DNA of 64,000 bases from Carya illinoinensis (Eukaryota > Streptophyta > Magnoliopsida > Fagales > Juglandaceae). Position 1 is the first letter of the stretch. Every line of letters begins with the position of its first letter. The notes below the pieces were generated by a model, which saw only the letters and a list, made by a program, of their open reading frames with translations, made no database searches and was not told the DNA's origin. A program made the position numbers and the translations under genes. Shown piece after piece: positions 61,366 through 64,000 of the stretch. The stretch covers positions 10,778,501 to 10,842,500 of the forward strand of contig NC_056755.1 in the NCBI RefSeq assembly GCF_018687715.1, read 5' to 3'.

Positions 61366-61970
61366 TCAGTTAGATGTTAGGTCAAATGAACCATAACTAT
61401 GTAGCACTATTCTTGAAGGATTGACTCCAAAATAGGATATCCAAATTATAAGAAATCCCATAAAGGCTACAATTGTAGAATTTACAACTTCAAAATTTTT
61501 GTTTGTTCGAATACGTAAATAAATCATGAACACAATCCAAGTAATAAATGCTCAAGTTTATTTCGGATCCCAATTCCAATATGAGACCCATGCCTCATTT
61601 GCCCATTTTGCTTTAGAAAGAATACCTATGGTTAAAAAGATAAAACCTATACCAATAATACGATAACTCCAATGATCCAATTGTTGAGTCAATTGCAAAC
61701 TATAATAATTCCTAAAAGAAATTAAGGAAGTGTTCCATAAAACATTTTTTCTTTCGTTCATGTATTGGATCTCATCAAAACAAAATGACTCATTATTGCT
61801 TTTCTAAAAAATACTTATGACTTTGCGAGATGTAATGACTATAAGAGCTATTCATAATAATGATCCACCTAGAAGAGATGCATAGTCCAATACCATCATA
61901 CTTACATGCATCATTAACCAATGAGATTGGAGGGCAGATACTAATAGTATGAATTGAAGTAGGGTTGTGC
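61366..61970 (-). pseudogene. ccsA: ccsA fragment (plastid DNA in the nucleus)
   Basis: The minus strand encodes about 200 of roughly 320 residues of the plastid cytochrome c biogenesis protein, a thylakoid haem-handling factor. Readable pieces are [20 protein letters not shown] near 61930, [18 protein letters not shown] near 61760, [20 protein letters not shown] near 61670, the haem-binding WWD region [15 protein letters not shown] near 61570, and the C-terminus [15 protein letters not shown] at 61366. Stops follow DPK, where ETWAF is expected, and others lie upstream. The first third is missing. It is a nuclear plastid-DNA segment (or was carried through mitochondrial DNA) and is not expressed as ccsA. 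Confidence 0.85.
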
Positions 61971-62110
61971 AACAAGATCCGGATTCGGATATCTGGTCAT
62001 AATCGGATCCGGATAATAAAATCCAGGTGGTTATCCACCTGGCTTAATCCGAAAATAATCTGGGCGGATATCCAAATTGTAACTGGATATATGGATTTTT
62101 CACTTTTCTT
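61962..62110. repeat. Possible hAT-type MITE end with palindromes
   Basis: From tagggttgtgcaacaagatc at 61961 onward the plastid similarity stops and a gatccggat-rich sequence begins, with a perfect hairpin ccaggtgg-ttat-ccacctgg at 62023-62042. Plant hAT-like MITEs often start this way. The opposite end was not found. Confidence 0.35.
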
Positions 62111-63499
62111 TTTACTGTAAACCTAGATATCCGGGTTATAACTGGATTAAATTTGAGTATTTAATATTTTTTTAAAGGAGACTTTAAAACTTAAAAAATA
62201 TTTTTATAGCACTTTTTTTTTTTTAAAAAAATTATGATGTCATGCTTAAATTTCCCAGATTTTTTTAAAAATAATAATTTAAACACTTTTTAAAAGATTT
62301 TTTATAAAAAAATAAAATAAAATAATAAAAATGCAAAATAGATAATATTTTTGTTACATAACAATGCAAAACATAAAATTTACAAAGAATAAAATAAATA
62401 ATAATACATCACAACTAATTAAACTATTACCTAACAATACAAAATAAATAACATTGTTGAATATTTTCTTTATAAATACGACTTGAGGCAATCCAAATTA
62501 CTAGTCATTTTCGTCTCCTTTCGCTCGCTTGTTTGAGTTAAGAAATAGAAAGAAGTGTTATGTCCCTTTCATCCAATGTTAGGACATCGTCTTTTTATTC
62601 GTGCCCCAACCTAAAACCAAGAATTTAATTGATCAAGCACTACTTCGTTCCCACAAGATCTCTCCTTTTTTTTTTTTTTTAAACATTGTTGGACTAATGG
62701 GAATGCTCAAATTCTTCTCTATCTAGCATCAAAGTCGATCTATGAAATGTAGCACCATCTCGACTCGAGACCAAGTATCATTGGAGTAGATACTCTTCCA
62801 GAGTTGTTTCCAAATAACAGGAGTAGAGGAATTTGGTCTATTGTCTTAGAAAGGTAGATAGGGACCTTTTAGTATAAACCTAATCTTTTCTTTTTTGAGA
62901 TTCCATTGATACGTAGCCCATTTGGTATCTTGAGAAGTTGAGTTCATGAACTTGAATGGGCACAATTAAACATGAACAAATCGGGAATATAGAGACTAGC
63001 CATAATAGGGTGTTTAAACATGCTCTAAAGATACTTCTATCTTATATCCTTTAACTGTTGTTATAAATAAGGCATAGTATAACTACTAGTCTTACACATA
63101 CTACTTGCTACTAAACTCATAGCTTATTGTTTACATATTAGAAAGGATAGTTACCCCCCAAAGTCCCCCTTGTAGGGATTAGACAACAGAAACTACTACA
63201 CAAACTGACACCTAAACTCTAACTCCTTAGTTACCGTTCTGAAAAGGTAAGGACTAGCTTGCCTATGGAAAGAGCAGAATATAAACATAAGAAACAGTGT
63301 ATGCAACACCAACTACTGAACTAACTTACAACTAATTCGGTTGTAAAGAATACCATGCATTCAAAGGGTGCTCCTCACTTGCTTACTCTAGAATGAGCAT
63401 ATGACTTTCCAGCAATACCAAGCAAGATAGTATGCTAGAAGGAAGTAACTGTCAATATTACAAAGCCAATTCCTGAAAGTAAAGTGCTTCAGAGATTGC
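62111..63499. other. No gene recognised; possible organelle-derived sequence
   Basis: 62150-62460 is very AT-rich. From about 62470 to 63480 base composition is more even, and the style recalls intergenic organelle DNA, but I could not name any gene, tRNA or rRNA. It lies between the inverted-repeat arms. Confidence 0.35.
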
Positions 63500-63690
63500 T
63501 TACTCTTTTTCCTGTGCTCATAATTGTGAGAGGATTCGTGCTTCATACCAATGAGTCACTTCACTTCCATAGAGTATAGTCACAAGTTTATAGCAGCTTT
63601 TCCTGTTAATTATTTATCTATTTTAATTAACTCATTTTAGGGGGATCCTCCCCCTGAACCCTCTATTTCATGGGTCATATCCCCTCGAAC
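63500..63690. repeat. Inverted repeat, right arm (about 190 bp)
   Basis: Reverse complement of 61130-61325. A partial third copy (gtgcc ccatac ccatgggtcacttcacttcc) follows at 63745-63785 in the same direction. Confidence 0.8.
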
Positions 63691-64000
63691 CCCTTACAAG
63701 AAGACCAAAAGCAGCAAGTAGGGATGAAAGTGCTAACCATTGTGAGAGCGTCTGTGCCCCATACCCATGGGTCACTTCACTTCCTAATTGTTAATTCACA
63801 AATTTACGTAAGTGACCATTGAACCTTATTGAGCTAATGTCCCTTGCTAACACAGGAATAGGCAAGAGGCTTTCACAAAGACACATGAGAAAGGGAGGGT
63901 CAAGAGAGTCTTATTGTGTGATCCACCCAACTTGTGGGAATGGCATACTCTCCTACTGGCTCGGCTCTGTCTCGCTCCCTTCCCACACTATTCCTCCCCA
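63691..64000. other. No gene recognised
   Basis: The sequence runs to the window end without a readable domain. It contains the partial repeat copy at 63745-63785. Confidence 0.4.

Noticed and set aside
61366..61970. Functional nuclear ccsA
   Set aside because: The first third is missing, and in-frame stops interrupt the WWD region and upstream part.
1..64000. Biosynthetic cluster, toxin, defence or other new gene system
   Set aside because: No adjacent intact genes of any kind were found. All recognisable coding remains are P450 pseudogenes, transposable-element proteins or organelle DNA.

Overview
This window looks like repeat-rich nuclear DNA from a flowering plant, most likely a woody eudicot. 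The evidence is AT-rich intergenic sequence, plant L1-type LINEs, Copia and Gypsy LTR elements primed by initiator tRNA-Met, CACTA transposon remnants, a plant CYP71-clan P450 array with the usual single intron, and a nuclear copy of the plastid gene ccsA. A recurrent AT-rich MITE-like repeat hints at Fagales, but that is recollection and not proof. No intact protein-coding gene was found, and I recognised no rRNA, tRNA or CRISPR array.

Layout. 1-1354 is a probable Gypsy-type LTR end with a 57-bp minisatellite. 2690-4545 is a decayed CACTA (En/Spm) transposon with about 190-bp subterminal repeats and a broken tnp2-like transposase. 5100-12190 holds two head-on fragments of one LINE family (plus strand, then minus strand). 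12245-44171 is a tandem array of four minus-strand P450 copies (CYP71/CYP736-like) at 16503-18078, 21427-23002, 37570-38879 and 43327-43574. The spacers share upstream and downstream flanks and a CACTA-like insertion. One spacer also carries a 5'-truncated LINE (24268-27204) and a Copia element (30386-37176). 44172-47590 is the 3' LTR and part of the interior of a minus-strand Gypsy-like element.

47595-61075 is a nested stack. A minus-strand LINE is split by an LTR retroelement (48674-58627). That element's 5' LTR carries a MITE, and its interior carries a nearly 6-kb LINE (50699-56665) flanked by target-site duplications. 61130-63690 is a block bounded by inverted repeats of about 190 bp that contains a ccsA fragment. 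The rest, to 64000, has no gene I can identify.

The genes do not work as a system. The main story is a P450 array that duplicated, decayed (some lesions are shared between copies) and was repeatedly invaded by transposons. I found no convincing new biological system. The most useful leads are the shared lesions in the P450 array, a degraded capsid/gag-like remnant repeated in two spacers, an unrecognised transposon ORF present in three places, and the inverted-repeat block around ccsA.
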